Position numbers and translations under genes: made by a program | Assembly (NCBI RefSeq): GCF_022347765.1 | Contig: NZ_JAKRFZ010000018.1 | Location: 1-64,000 of the forward strand | DNA from: Pseudoalteromonas sp. OOF1S-7 | GTDB lineage: Bacteria > Pseudomonadota > Gammaproteobacteria > Enterobacterales > Alteromonadaceae | Direction of reading: 5' to 3' | Length of the DNA: 64,000 nucleotides | Notes under the pieces: model-generated | The model's database searches: none | What the model saw: only the letters and a program-made list of their open reading frames with translations | Told to the model about the DNA's origin: nothing | Shown: piece by piece, positions 43,664 through 52,414 of the stretch | How positions within the stretch are numbered: position 1 is the first letter of the stretch | Layout: each line of letters starts with the position of its first letter

Positions 43664-44051
43664 CCTTGCCCTGTATAGCCTGTCTATGGGGACATTAATA
43701 TGGTGCTCGCATTCGGCGCAAGCCACATCAGAGCCTCCGCCGCTGTTTGAGATAAAACCTCAAGTCTGTATGGTCAAAACACAAGGACAGACCTGCCAGA
43801 TGACGATCCGGGTCAACTGGCAACATGGCAAACCGGAAAAACTTTGTCTATATCAGGCAAACACTCAGCTGCACTGCTGGGCAGACAGTCGCCAGGGCAG
43901 CATTAAGCTGGCTATCAAGCTTGCACAAAATATGGAGTTTAGCCTGAGAGATCCATATCAAAACACACTTGCCAAAAAGACGGTTAAAGTCAATGCTGTC
44001 GTCAGCACTAAGTATCGCAGGAAACTTAAAACAGATTGGAGTTTATTCTAA
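43653..44051 (+). CDS. DUF3019 exported protein
   Basis: 132 residues. A signal peptide (about 1-25, ends SAQA) is followed by FEIKPQVCMVKTQGQTCQM and LCLYQANTQLHCW, the Cys pattern of the DUF3019 family. It is a small periplasmic protein of unknown function, regularly found between MipA/OmpV and a two-component system in Pseudoalteromonas and Shewanella. It overlaps both neighbours (11 bases with mipA-like, 1 base with the regulator), so the four genes form one tightly coupled operon. Confidence 0.9.
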   Translation: MRFNLALYSLSMGTLIWCSHSAQATSEPPPLFEIKPQVCMVKTQGQTCQMTIRVNWQHGKPEKLCLYQANTQLHCWADSRQGSIKLAIKLAQNMEFSLRDPYQNTLAKKTVKVNAVVSTKYRRKLKTDWSLF

Positions 44052-44740
44052 TGATCAAAGTCATACTGGTAGAAGATGATGAGAGACTGGCTCAACTTAC
44101 CGGACAGTTTTTACAGAGCAATAATTATAACGTGACCCTGATCCATGATGGCGCACTGGCACCGGATAAAATCATCAGTGAACAACCCGATGTGGTGATC
44201 CTCGACATTATGCTGCCTAATCTGGATGGTTTCGAAATTTGCCGCCGGATCAGACCTGACTACCAGGGGCCTGTGCTATTTCTAACCGCTAAAGACAGTG
44301 ACTTTGATCATGTCAGAGGTCTGGAAATTGGCGCTGACGATTATGTTATCAAGCCTGTTGAACCCTATGTGTTACTGGCCAGACTAAATGCACTTTTACG
44401 CCGCCAGGGTAAACAAACTGACAGTTCCGACCAACTAACACTTGGCCAGTTGCGGATCGACAAAGCTGCCCGCAAGACCTATTTAAATGAGCAAGAAATA
44501 GACCTGACCAGTTACGAGTTTGATCTGCTGTGGGAGCTCGCCCGAAATGCTGGTGATACCCTTAGCCGCGAACATATTTATAACCAGGTCGTCGGAAGAC
44601 CATACGATGGATTGGATCGTAGCGTGGATGTACGAGTCTCCCGATTGCGTAAAAAGCTCAATGACAACCTGGAACAACCCTACAGACTGATCACTGTTTG
44701 GGGTAAGGGATATTTGTGCTCGAAATCCGCCTGGGACTAA
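44051..44740 (+). CDS. OmpR/RstA-type response regulator
   Basis: 229 residues from the ATG at 44051, preceded by GGAG; the stop of DUF3019 overlaps it (TAATG). Receiver domain with acidic pocket EDDE (about 8-11), phospho-acceptor Asp52 (VVILDIMLPNLDGFE), Thr/Lys positions (LFLTAKDSD, VIKPVEPYV), then a winged-helix DNA-binding domain (SYEFDLLWELARNAGDTLSR, DVRVSRLRKKL). It presumably controls its own operon, including the MipA-like barrel. Confidence 0.94.
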   Translation: MIKVILVEDDERLAQLTGQFLQSNNYNVTLIHDGALAPDKIISEQPDVVILDIMLPNLDGFEICRRIRPDYQGPVLFLTAKDSDFDHVRGLEIGADDYVIKPVEPYVLLARLNALLRRQGKQTDSSDQLTLGQLRIDKAARKTYLNEQEIDLTSYEFDLLWELARNAGDTLSREHIYNQVVGRPYDGLDRSVDVRVSRLRKKLNDNLEQPYRLITVWGKGYLCSKSAWD

Positions 44741-44746
44741 TTCACT

Positions 44747-45997
44747 ATGCTGCGTTTGCTTGTCAGCCTTTATATTGTGGTATTTGCCAGTATTATTGCG
44801 ATCAATTTGGGCAGTGAGACGATATGGCGAAACTGGGTTGAACAAGCTCCTGACGACCTGCGACATGCAACAGCGGTAGCCAAACAATATAAGCAAGCAC
44901 TCAACTACATCAAAGAAGACGAGTTTGCCTCTTTTCTCACTGCGCAACCACAGCTGACCGTGTTTCCATACGAAGATGTAGCCTGGCTACCTGAGCAGTT
45001 GACGGCACTCAGACAAGGTGAAATCATCACCTCTTTTGATGATACAGGAAACGCCCAGCTACTCTTTATGGCCAACAATGGTACCTCTGTCGTACAACTC
45101 GGTCCGTTTGCACCGGCAAAGTCAGCCAGAGTAAAGCAGTACACTATCAAATTCCTCTCATACTCGGTACTGGCCTTGTTACTGGTCATTTGGTTGAGAC
45201 CGCTCTGGATTGACCTGGTTCAACTTAAACGGACATCCGAAAAGCTGGCTTCTGGCTCGCTTGACCTCACAACAACCAGGTCGCGGTTTTCAGCCATCTA
45301 TACTCTGACTCAGCAAATTGAAAGCATGGCGTTGAAAACAGCCAGCCTGATGAGCAACCAAAAGCAACTGGTTAATGCAGTCTCTCATGAACTGAGAACT
45401 CCATTGGCACGTTTGAAGTTTGCCCTGGCGATGCTGGCGCCCAAAGCACCTGAACAGGTCGCAGCGATGGAAGAAGACGTCATAGAAATGGAGGTGCTGA
45501 TTGACGAAATGCTCAGCTATGCCCGACTGGAGTTTGCCAATCAGCAGTTGCACATGCAGCAATGTGACCTGGCTCCACTGATACTGGACCAGCTTGACAA
45601 ACTGGCACGCACAACCAACAAACAACTGATAACGAGCATTGCCAATGAGCTCCCGGTTCATTGCGATCCTCACCAGTTAACCCGGGTCATTCAGAACCTG
45701 CTGCAAAACGCTGATAAGTATGGTCAGAGCACCATTCGGATCACACTGAGCAAACAGCAAAATATGGCGGTATTTAGTGTGGAAGACGATGGTTCGGGCA
45801 TCCCTGAATCCAAACGTGAACAGGTATTTCAACCGTTTTCCAGATTGGATAAGAGCCGCAATAAAGAAACCGGCGGATTTGGATTGGGCCTGGCCATCGT
45901 CAGTAAAATTCTTTCCTGGCACAGTACCAGTTGTCTCATTGACGACTCAGAGCTGGGTGGTGCCCGTTTTACACTCAGATTGCCGCTTGTGCCGTAA
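44747..45997 (+). CDS. Membrane sensor histidine kinase (RstB-like)
   Basis: 416 residues. Two membrane helices (about 3-20 and 138-157) bracket a periplasmic sensor of about 115 residues. A short HAMP-like linker leads to the H-box VSHELRTPLARLKFAL (His about 214). ATPase boxes: NLLQNADKYG, VEDDGSGIP and GGFGLGLAIVSKIL. It is the cognate kinase of the regulator six bases upstream. The signal is probably envelope-related, given its DUF3019 and MipA partners. Confidence 0.93.
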   Translation: MLRLLVSLYIVVFASIIAINLGSETIWRNWVEQAPDDLRHATAVAKQYKQALNYIKEDEFASFLTAQPQLTVFPYEDVAWLPEQLTALRQGEIITSFDDTGNAQLLFMANNGTSVVQLGPFAPAKSARVKQYTIKFLSYSVLALLLVIWLRPLWIDLVQLKRTSEKLASGSLDLTTTRSRFSAIYTLTQQIESMALKTASLMSNQKQLVNAVSHELRTPLARLKFALAMLAPKAPEQVAAMEEDVIEMEVLIDEMLSYARLEFANQQLHMQQCDLAPLILDQLDKLARTTNKQLITSIANELPVHCDPHQLTRVIQNLLQNADKYGQSTIRITLSKQQNMAVFSVEDDGSGIPESKREQVFQPFSRLDKSRNKETGGFGLGLAIVSKILSWHSTSCLIDDSELGGARFTLRLPLVP

Positions 45998-46009
45998 CTC
46001 GTACTCAGA

Positions 46010-46423
46010 TTAAAACTTCACAGCACCACGCATCGCTTTAGTCTGCGCCCGTTTATTCTTACTATCAAGACGCTTGCGTTGTGAGCTTCGAGTGGGTTTA
46101 GTTGCCCGGCGCGTTTTTTCTACTTTTATTGCACTGAGGATCAAGGCTTTCAATCGGGCCAGCGCATCTTCGCGATTCTGCTCCTGAGTGCGAAAGTTCT
46201 GAGCTTTAATCACAATCACACCGTCTTTGCTGATACGGTTGTCTTGTAGCGCGAGTAAGCGTTCTTTATAAAAAGATGGTAGTGTGGAGCGCTGAATATC
46301 AAACCTCAGATGAATGGCAGAAGCGACCTTGTTGACATTCTGGCCACCCGCACCTTGTGAACGGATAGCCGACAATTCAATTTCCCATGCCGCCAGTTCG
46401 ACATTGTTTGATAGCTTTAACAT
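46010..46423 (-). CDS. arfB: Alternative ribosome-rescue factor ArfB (peptidyl-tRNA hydrolase)
   Basis: 137 residues. The release-factor catalytic loop SQGAGGQNVNK has GGQ at 26-28. The C-terminal tail is basic (KRLDSKNKRAQTKAMRG), the part that enters the empty mRNA channel of stalled ribosomes. Length and order match ArfB/YaeJ rather than a true release factor. It is a single gene, convergent with the kinase. Confidence 0.95.
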   Translation of the reverse strand: MLKLSNNVELAAWEIELSAIRSQGAGGQNVNKVASAIHLRFDIQRSTLPSFYKERLLALQDNRISKDGVIVIKAQNFRTQEQNREDALARLKALILSAIKVEKTRRATKPTRSSQRKRLDSKNKRAQTKAMRGAVKF

Positions 46424-46479
46424 AGTGACTACGATTTGCCTTACCAGGCGATATCATAGCAAGTCGTGAGCATGCCCGT

Positions 46480-47691
46480 CTATCTGGGTTCGCCAAGACG
46501 GCTTGCAATTGCAGGAGACACTCTGGCAGCCCGACATGCAGGTGCCAGTGTCGCGACCTGACCTAGTAGCACCATACACACCGCTCCAATGGCAAAAAAG
46601 TCAAGTGGTACAGTAGCCAGCTCAAACCAGTTACTGAATTGTACATTTAGCAGGATTGCCGCAATACAACCTACTCCGACACCAAATACCGTTAGCAGGG
46701 CATTTTCAAGCATAAAGTAACTTACAATCTGCCCTTGCTGTGCACCCAGTGCACGACGGATCCCGATTTGTCGACGCCGCCGGGTCACAGCAAAACGTGC
46801 CTGACCAAATATACCCAAAGCCGTAACCAGAGAGAGACAAGCAACAACCCAGAGTAACGTCATACTCGCCGCATATTCAGCCTGATAACTTTGTGCTTTG
46901 ACGTGTTCAAACGTCTTTAATTCCTCGATCTTACGTCCATGTCGGCGCATCAGATACTCTACGGTATCCGCCATCGCCCGGGCCTGTTGGCCCGGCTCGT
47001 GGCGTACCAGATAATACACGTACTCACTGGTTTCAATCACAGGTGCCAACACACTGTGCTCGACAACCACCCAAAAACTCCAGGCGGCCTGCAAGGTTTT
47101 GACCACACCACGGACTTGTTGGGGGCGCTTATCAATGAATATCGTCTTGCCTACCACCTGACGCCAGTCATCTGGATACAGTGATTGAGCAAGCGCTTGT
47201 GTAATCATGATTTCTGTCGCCACCCGAAACCCGTCAGTTTCGGCATAGTGAGGGGCTTGCTCAAAACCCTCTCCTGCTACCAGTTCCAGCCCCATGGTGT
47301 CCAGCAGCGCATTGTCGCCTCCGTAATACCCACTGAAGGTATCATAATCCCCCTCAGCCTGAGTCGCGACCTCCAAGAAGTTTCCCCAGCCGCTTAACGG
47401 CACGCCTGAGGTGACAGACACACTCCGAACCCCGGACACCTCCTTTAATGCCAGCAGATCTTGCTCTATATCGGACGCTCTGGCAGACGCGTCACCCGGC
47501 AAATTAGTGAGGACAAAAAAGGTGTTTTGTTCGTCCAGGCCACTAGGTCGGGACAACAAGCTTTGCTTTTGTAATGCCAGATAGGCAGCATTGACTAGAA
47601 TCATAAACGTGACCGCTATTTGCAAGACAAACAACACAGGCGCAGTACGACTATGATTCAACGTCTTAAGAATGGGTAACAAGTCTCGCAT
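46480..47691 (-). CDS. MacB/FtsX-type ABC transporter permease (second)
   Basis: 403 residues. An N-terminal membrane helix (about 17-40) is followed by a large periplasmic domain of the MacB_PCD kind and three C-terminal helices forming an FtsX domain (about 275-395; RRRRQIGIRRALGAQQGQIVSYFM in the coupling loop, split here). No ATP-binding domain is fused. It pairs with the permease gene 9 bases upstream. Confidence 0.88.
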   Translation of the reverse strand: MRDLLPILKTLNHSRTAPVLFVLQIAVTFMILVNAAYLALQKQSLLSRPSGLDEQNTFFVLTNLPGDASARASDIEQDLLALKEVSGVRSVSVTSGVPLSGWGNFLEVATQAEGDYDTFSGYYGGDNALLDTMGLELVAGEGFEQAPHYAETDGFRVATEIMITQALAQSLYPDDWRQVVGKTIFIDKRPQQVRGVVKTLQAAWSFWVVVEHSVLAPVIETSEYVYYLVRHEPGQQARAMADTVEYLMRRHGRKIEELKTFEHVKAQSYQAEYAASMTLLWVVACLSLVTALGIFGQARFAVTRRRRQIGIRRALGAQQGQIVSYFMLENALLTVFGVGVGCIAAILLNVQFSNWFELATVPLDFFAIGAVCMVLLGQVATLAPACRAARVSPAIASRLGEPR

Positions 47692-47700
47692 GATTGCCCC

Positions 47701-49029
47701 TTACACACTGTTGAGTTGGCTGGCAGGCTCTATACAACTGGCACGATAGACAGGCAACAAACCAAAAAGCACACTCACCGATATCGCTACCAGTGGTGTC
47801 AGCACCAGAATATACATATCCATGTGCATCAAATCACTGCTCAAATGCTGATAAATCCGGCTGCAAACAGTGAGTCCCAGCTGGGCGAGTAACAGGCCCA
47901 ATACACCGCCAAAGATCCCCATCAACCCGGTTTCTACACTGAATTGAACAAACACCTGTTGCCTGCTGGCACCCACAGCGCGGCGCAAACCAATTTCACT
48001 GGCCTTGCCATGAAACTTGGCCATCATGAGATTGGTGCTATTGAGCAAGCACAACAGTAGAAAGCACAGTGACAACCCGAGCGCCACCAAACTATCATCG
48101 GAAATAGCTTCACGCTCAGTAAGGTATTCACGGGGGGTGCTCAGCTTATTAACGATTTTACGCTGAAACCGACCCAAGGCGCGTTGCTCCTGAACATAGG
48201 TATAAAGAAACTCCTGATAAGCGCGACGCTGACTGGCGTCTTGCAATTCAACCCAAAAGTAAATCCACACACATTCCGACGCCATCAGTGCCTCAAAAGA
48301 ACTGTCTTGCGGGTCCTGCCAGCATTCAAACGGTTGTAAATTTGACGACCAAAGTCCATTACGCACCTGGGTTTCGAACGGAATAAACACATCTCTGGGT
48401 TTACGAAAAGCATGCATGGATTCGCCATAAAAGCGAGGCAGAATAGGCCAGTTGTCCATGACCCCGATAATGCGATATTCCAACCCGCCTAACGCAATAT
48501 GCTGGCCCACTGAATTTTCGCCATTAAAGAGTCGCTGATTGACCTCAGCACCGATCACTGCCACTCGCTCTCCTTGCTGATCGGCATCAATTGACCAGGC
48601 ACTTCCAAATTTAATGGGGGCATTAAAAGCACTAAAAAAATCCCGGCTGGTAGAACGTACCAATGCGGTTTTTGCTTCAGAGTCAGATTGAGTCGGCAGC
48701 TTCAGCTGATCACGATACCCACTGATGGGAATGTGGGACTGGGCACGGTTCGCACGCCATAGGTTTTGAACATCCTGAAAGGTCAGATAAGGGGGTACCC
48801 GCTCTTCCTCACCCTGGCTGTAATACGCTTTTTGCGGGCCCCAGCTATTGAGCTGGACCAGAAACAGTGAGTCGGCTTTTCCGGGCACCGGCTCCTGATT
48901 CATCATGTAATTGATTGTGTAGGTGGTCATCGTCGCTGCAATACCGACCGCAATCGTGACCACAATTAAGGAACTTAATAGGGGAGTTTGTTTGAAGCTT
49001 ATCCAGGCCAGTTTGAAATAGTATCTCAT
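47701..49029 (-). CDS. MacB/FtsX-type ABC transporter permease (first)
   Basis: 442 residues from the ATG at 49029, with GGAGG ten bases upstream; the frame extends a further 19 codons without support. Four-helix layout as in its partner: helix 1 (SSLIVVTIAVGIAATMTTY), periplasmic MacB_PCD region, then FtsX core with EIGLRRAVGASRQQVFVQF. It would form the membrane part of a periplasmic-force (mechanotransmission) transporter with the second permease and the adaptor. An ATPase subunit is required but absent here. Confidence 0.88.
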   Translation of the reverse strand: MRYYFKLAWISFKQTPLLSSLIVVTIAVGIAATMTTYTINYMMNQEPVPGKADSLFLVQLNSWGPQKAYYSQGEEERVPPYLTFQDVQNLWRANRAQSHIPISGYRDQLKLPTQSDSEAKTALVRSTSRDFFSAFNAPIKFGSAWSIDADQQGERVAVIGAEVNQRLFNGENSVGQHIALGGLEYRIIGVMDNWPILPRFYGESMHAFRKPRDVFIPFETQVRNGLWSSNLQPFECWQDPQDSSFEALMASECVWIYFWVELQDASQRRAYQEFLYTYVQEQRALGRFQRKIVNKLSTPREYLTEREAISDDSLVALGLSLCFLLLCLLNSTNLMMAKFHGKASEIGLRRAVGASRQQVFVQFSVETGLMGIFGGVLGLLLAQLGLTVCSRIYQHLSSDLMHMDMYILVLTPLVAISVSVLFGLLPVYRASCIEPASQLNSV

Positions 49030-49116
49030 CAGCTTGCTTCCTCCATCATCTTGTCCCCCGGAAATAATGCCGGGTCGCACCACCATCGCTATGATAGTGC
49101 TATCGCATTGATAAAA

Positions 49117-50385
49117 TTACTGAACAACTCGTACACGTTCGGCACTATTAAACATGCGGGTGTCAGAAATTATGACCGTATCGCCTTCAACCAGCCCGGA
49201 TAGGATCTCTACCTGACCCAGGCTTTTCGATCCCAGACTTATAGGCTTTTTCACTGCACTGTCCTCATCCAGGACATATGCATATTTACCACTGTATGCA
49301 TCAACAAACTGGCCTCTGGGCAGGTAGGTAACGCCCGTTTTTTCTTCCAACACAATGCGGCTGGTCAGACGCTGATTTTGTCGCAGGCCAGTAATTTCAG
49401 TTTCCTTAAAGCGGATTTTACCTTCCACCTGACCGCGCACAATCTCGGGTGAAATGGCGGTTAATTCACCTTCATACGCCCGACCATTTAAAGTAATCTG
49501 AGCGGGCATACCCAATGCCAGGTCGTCAGCGTAATTTTCAGGGATATTGACCTCTACCTCGTAGTGTGACAAATCCACCACACTCAGGAGTGGCTGGTTT
49601 TTCGCTACAGTGTTTTTCTGATCAACACTCAGATTACCAACAATGCCATTAACCGGAGAGCGGATCTCCAGTGAGGCAACACGCCGTTGCAATTCATCAA
49701 CCAGTACCTGCTGCGCCTGTAATTCAATCGCACGGGTTTGGATCTCAAACTTCTGGCTTTCCTTCAGCAACGCGACCTCTTTTACCGCCAGACGGTGCTC
49801 CCGCTGCGCATTTTCTAACTCATCTTTGGCTTTTTGATAGTCTATATCACTAACAACTTGATTTTTCTTACCTTCTTCGTTTCTACGCATTTCACGCTTA
49901 GCAGCGTTCAGCGCCACGATTGCCTTACCGAGATAATTTTCCTGCGCCAGGTCTTGCTTTTTTGCCTGAATTTTTTCCCGCTCAAGCTGAGTTCCGAGAC
50001 GCGTTAACTCTGCCAGCTCCTGTGCCAGCAAGCTTTTAAGCTCAGGGCTGTCTATCTGAGCCAGCGGCTGATTAATTGCGACTGAGTCACCGGCTGTTAC
50101 CAAATAAGTAACAGTGCCCTCTGCCGGACTGTAAAGAGTAGGGCGACGCGCTGCGATCACACGACCTTGTACGGAAATGTCCCTGATAAATTCACCACGG
50201 CGCACTTGCGCCACATGAATGTTGTCCATTCTGACAGCACTCTCTCCACTTGCCCAGGCAAGTATCTGAGGAACAACAAAATACAATGAAATAAATACAC
50301 CAGCGATGATCAGGAAGTAGAGCTTGTAGTTGTGTTTTTTCTCTAGCTGGCTGTCCTGAGCACTGGTATCGTCGATATACTGCAT
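49117..50385 (-). CDS. Periplasmic adaptor protein (MacA/HlyD-like)
   Basis: 422 residues. One membrane anchor (about 23-41, YFLIIAGVFISLYFVV), then a split lipoyl domain (GRVIAARRPTLYSPAEGTV ... SPVNGIVGNLSVDQ), with a long coiled-coil hairpin (about 120-235) inserted, then beta-barrel and membrane-proximal parts (LTAISPEIVRGQVEGKIRF). It bridges an inner-membrane transporter to an outer-membrane channel. AAGGA lies eight bases before the start. First gene of a three-gene unit. Confidence 0.92.
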   Translation of the reverse strand: MQYIDDTSAQDSQLEKKHNYKLYFLIIAGVFISLYFVVPQILAWASGESAVRMDNIHVAQVRRGEFIRDISVQGRVIAARRPTLYSPAEGTVTYLVTAGDSVAINQPLAQIDSPELKSLLAQELAELTRLGTQLEREKIQAKKQDLAQENYLGKAIVALNAAKREMRRNEEGKKNQVVSDIDYQKAKDELENAQREHRLAVKEVALLKESQKFEIQTRAIELQAQQVLVDELQRRVASLEIRSPVNGIVGNLSVDQKNTVAKNQPLLSVVDLSHYEVEVNIPENYADDLALGMPAQITLNGRAYEGELTAISPEIVRGQVEGKIRFKETEITGLRQNQRLTSRIVLEEKTGVTYLPRGQFVDAYSGKYAYVLDEDSAVKKPISLGSKSLGQVEILSGLVEGDTVIISDTRMFNSAERVRVVQ

Positions 50386-50765
50386 GCACTACGTCCTTGA
50401 AAATAAAAATGTTGATCAATACCAGTGCCTGAAAATAGCAAAAATCAATCTAAATGTCACCATCAATAAACATTTTATTAATAACTTAATCGGTTTGAAT
50501 TTTAATTCGGGTACATTATTTACCTTATTTGGCTAATTTTCATGCCAAATAACCAAATTAGTAGGTGAAAGAGGTAGGCTTGTTAAAAAAGTAATGAAGG
50601 AAAAAACGATAAAGCGCGGCCTCCATGCCGCCGCAAGTGCTTGGGAATAACTGTAAATACTGCATAATCATATTCTAACCTGGACGCCACCTCCTATTGG
50701 TTCAGTTTGGGTCGGATAATTTTTCTACTTTTCAACTAAAGCTGGTCGCCGCGCTTGGGGAATCG
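50386..50765. other. 380-base intergenic stretch
   Basis: No coding frame. It must contain the promoter of the transporter unit and the 3' end of the HPF/RaiA-like transcript. The only clear structure is the inverted repeat at 50525-50552. Confidence 0.6.
50525..50552. repeat. Inverted repeat TTATTTGGC / GCCAAATAA
   Basis: Two perfect 9-base arms separated by 10 bases, about 140 bases upstream of the adaptor gene. It could be an operator for the transporter unit or a processing hairpin; no T-run follows on either strand. Confidence 0.5.
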
Positions 50766-51068
50766 CTACGCCGCTCTGTTAAACTGACGCGCAAGTAGCA
50801 ATTCGCTGTCTCGCAGTGCACGTTTAATCACTTGCATCATATTCTTGCCTTTGGCCCGAACAGATACACTGGGTAATCCTGGCAATAACACTTCTACTTT
50901 ACAGATAGTCAAAACACCGTGGCGCTGACAGGGTTGCTCATCCACATCAATTCGCACTTTGCGAATATGGGCCGCATATCTCATAAACTTGTTGGCTGCC
51001 AACTTAGAGAGCTGCGCCTTAGTCGCCTCTGCAATGCGTTTTCCCGTTGCTCTGAAATTTAGTTTCAT
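50766..51068 (-). CDS. HPF/RaiA-like ribosome-associated protein
   Basis: 100 residues. Strand-helix-strand order and the start MKLNFRATGKRIAEATKAQL, basic surface (KFMRYAAHIRKVRIDVDEQ) and late SVRAKGKNMMQVIKRALRDS fit the short HPF/YfiA (S30AE) fold. That fold docks in the decoding region of idle ribosomes. Similarity is moderate, so it could be a divergent member with another RNA target. It is a single gene, divergent from the NhaR-like regulator. Confidence 0.65.
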   Translation of the reverse strand: MKLNFRATGKRIAEATKAQLSKLAANKFMRYAAHIRKVRIDVDEQPCQRHGVLTICKVEVLLPGLPSVSVRAKGKNMMQVIKRALRDSELLLARQFNRAA

Positions 51069-51206
51069 ATTGCTATCAACCTCTTGTGCAAAACCAGTTA
51101 ATTACTGGGAATTGAACTCATATTGTTGCGTCGATGAGGCTAATCTACTAATGTATTTAAAAAGAAAAAAGCTGATTAATTCTTAGCGAAACCTCGAATA
51201 TTACGA

Positions 51207-52121
51207 ATGATAACGAACATCAATTATAACCACCTGTACTACTTCTGGCAGGTAAGTCGCCACGGGAGTATTGCCGCGGCAAGCAAAATATTGCACCTGA
51301 CACCACAGACCATCAGTGCCCAGATCACAAGCCTGGAGCAGCGCCTTGGTAAATCATTGTTTTTAAGAGAAGGACGAGGACTACGGTTGACGGAATATGG
51401 GCAGCTAACGCAGCAGTATGCTGATGATATGTTTGCCATTGCCGAGGAGTGGCTGGAAACCACTAAAGGCGATCTGGCCTCTATCAATCGCACCCTGAAA
51501 GTCGGCATTTCCGATGCCCTGCCAAAATCTCTGGTATCAAAATGGCTGGCACCATTAATAGATAACGAGCGCATCTCAAACCTGCACTGTATAGACGGGC
51601 AACAAGCCGAACTTCTGGCGCAAATGGCAACGCATAAACTGGACCTGGTGTTAGCGGATAAACCCTTAGACAGTGATGCCCCGTTTAAGCTCTTCTGCCA
51701 TGAAATTGGCAAGAGCCAGATTGGCTTTTACGGTAGGAAACAAGATCAGGCTCTGACTTGTGATAACTTCCCAGCTGCACTAGCCGACACACCAATCATA
51801 TTGCCAGCAAAGAATAGTCCGGTTACCAGCGCCATTCAATATTGGCTCAATGAACTCAAAATCGAAATTTCTGTCGCAGGTCACGTAGACGACAGCGCTT
51901 TAATGAAAGCGCTGGGACAACAAGGGTTTGGGGTATTCCCGGCGCCTTTGTCTGTTCGCGAGGAAATAGAGCGGCATTATGACGTGAATTTTATTGGGGC
52001 TATCGAAAACGTCTATCAAAACTACTACGCTTTTACACCCGACAGGCTGATCAAAGATTCAATTTATTCAGAGTTTGTGCAACATGCCCGAAGCATAGAT
52101 GACAATCAGGAACCAATATGA
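51207..52121 (+). CDS. LysR-family regulator, NhaR-like
   Basis: 304 residues. The helix-turn-helix region reads NYNHLYYFWQVSRHGSIAAA ... LHLTPQTISAQITSLEQRLG, the hallmark of the NhaR branch, followed by LFLREGRGLRLTEYG. The remaining 200 residues are the LysR effector domain. NhaR activates Na+/H+ antiporter genes, but none is visible here. Its stop overlaps the start of the SelW-like gene by four bases (ATGA). Confidence 0.87.
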   Translation: MITNINYNHLYYFWQVSRHGSIAAASKILHLTPQTISAQITSLEQRLGKSLFLREGRGLRLTEYGQLTQQYADDMFAIAEEWLETTKGDLASINRTLKVGISDALPKSLVSKWLAPLIDNERISNLHCIDGQQAELLAQMATHKLDLVLADKPLDSDAPFKLFCHEIGKSQIGFYGRKQDQALTCDNFPAALADTPIILPAKNSPVTSAIQYWLNELKIEISVAGHVDDSALMKALGQQGFGVFPAPLSVREEIERHYDVNFIGAIENVYQNYYAFTPDRLIKDSIYSEFVQHARSIDDNQEPI

Positions 52122-52414
52122 GCAAACCCAAAATAGCAATCCAGTACTGTGTTTTATGTCAATGGCTGCTTCGCAGCGGCTGGCTGGCACAAGAGTTACT
52201 GTCGACCTTTGCTGATGAGTTAGCAGAGGTCGCCTTGGTTCCGGCCAGTAAAGGCGTCTTTAAGATCCATTATAACAACACCTTGATCTGGTGCCGGGAG
52301 CGTGATGGTGGCTTTCCGGAAGCCAAAATTCTGAAACGTCGGGTGAGAGATCAGCTCGACCCAGCACGATCACTGGGCCACATTGACCATGACCACGAGC
52401 GGAATCAAAATTAG
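52118..52414 (+). CDS. SelT/SelW/SelH (Rdx) family protein, Cys form
   Basis: 98 residues. It has the Rdx signature IAIQYCVLCQWLLRSGWLAQELL with the redox pair C11-x-x-C14 (both TGT, so no selenocysteine), quoted here as QYCVLCQWLLRSGW. It ends with GVFKIHYNN and GGFPEAKILKRRVRDQ. Thioredoxin-like fold, presumed thiol redox role in the cytoplasm. Translationally coupled to the NhaR-like gene. Its TAG overlaps the TAA of the convergent chemoreceptor gene. Confidence 0.9.
   Translation: MSKPKIAIQYCVLCQWLLRSGWLAQELLSTFADELAEVALVPASKGVFKIHYNNTLIWCRERDGGFPEAKILKRRVRDQLDPARSLGHIDHDHERNQN

Noticed and set aside
52118..52414. Selenoprotein
   Set aside because: Both redox positions are TGT Cys codons; no in-frame TGA.
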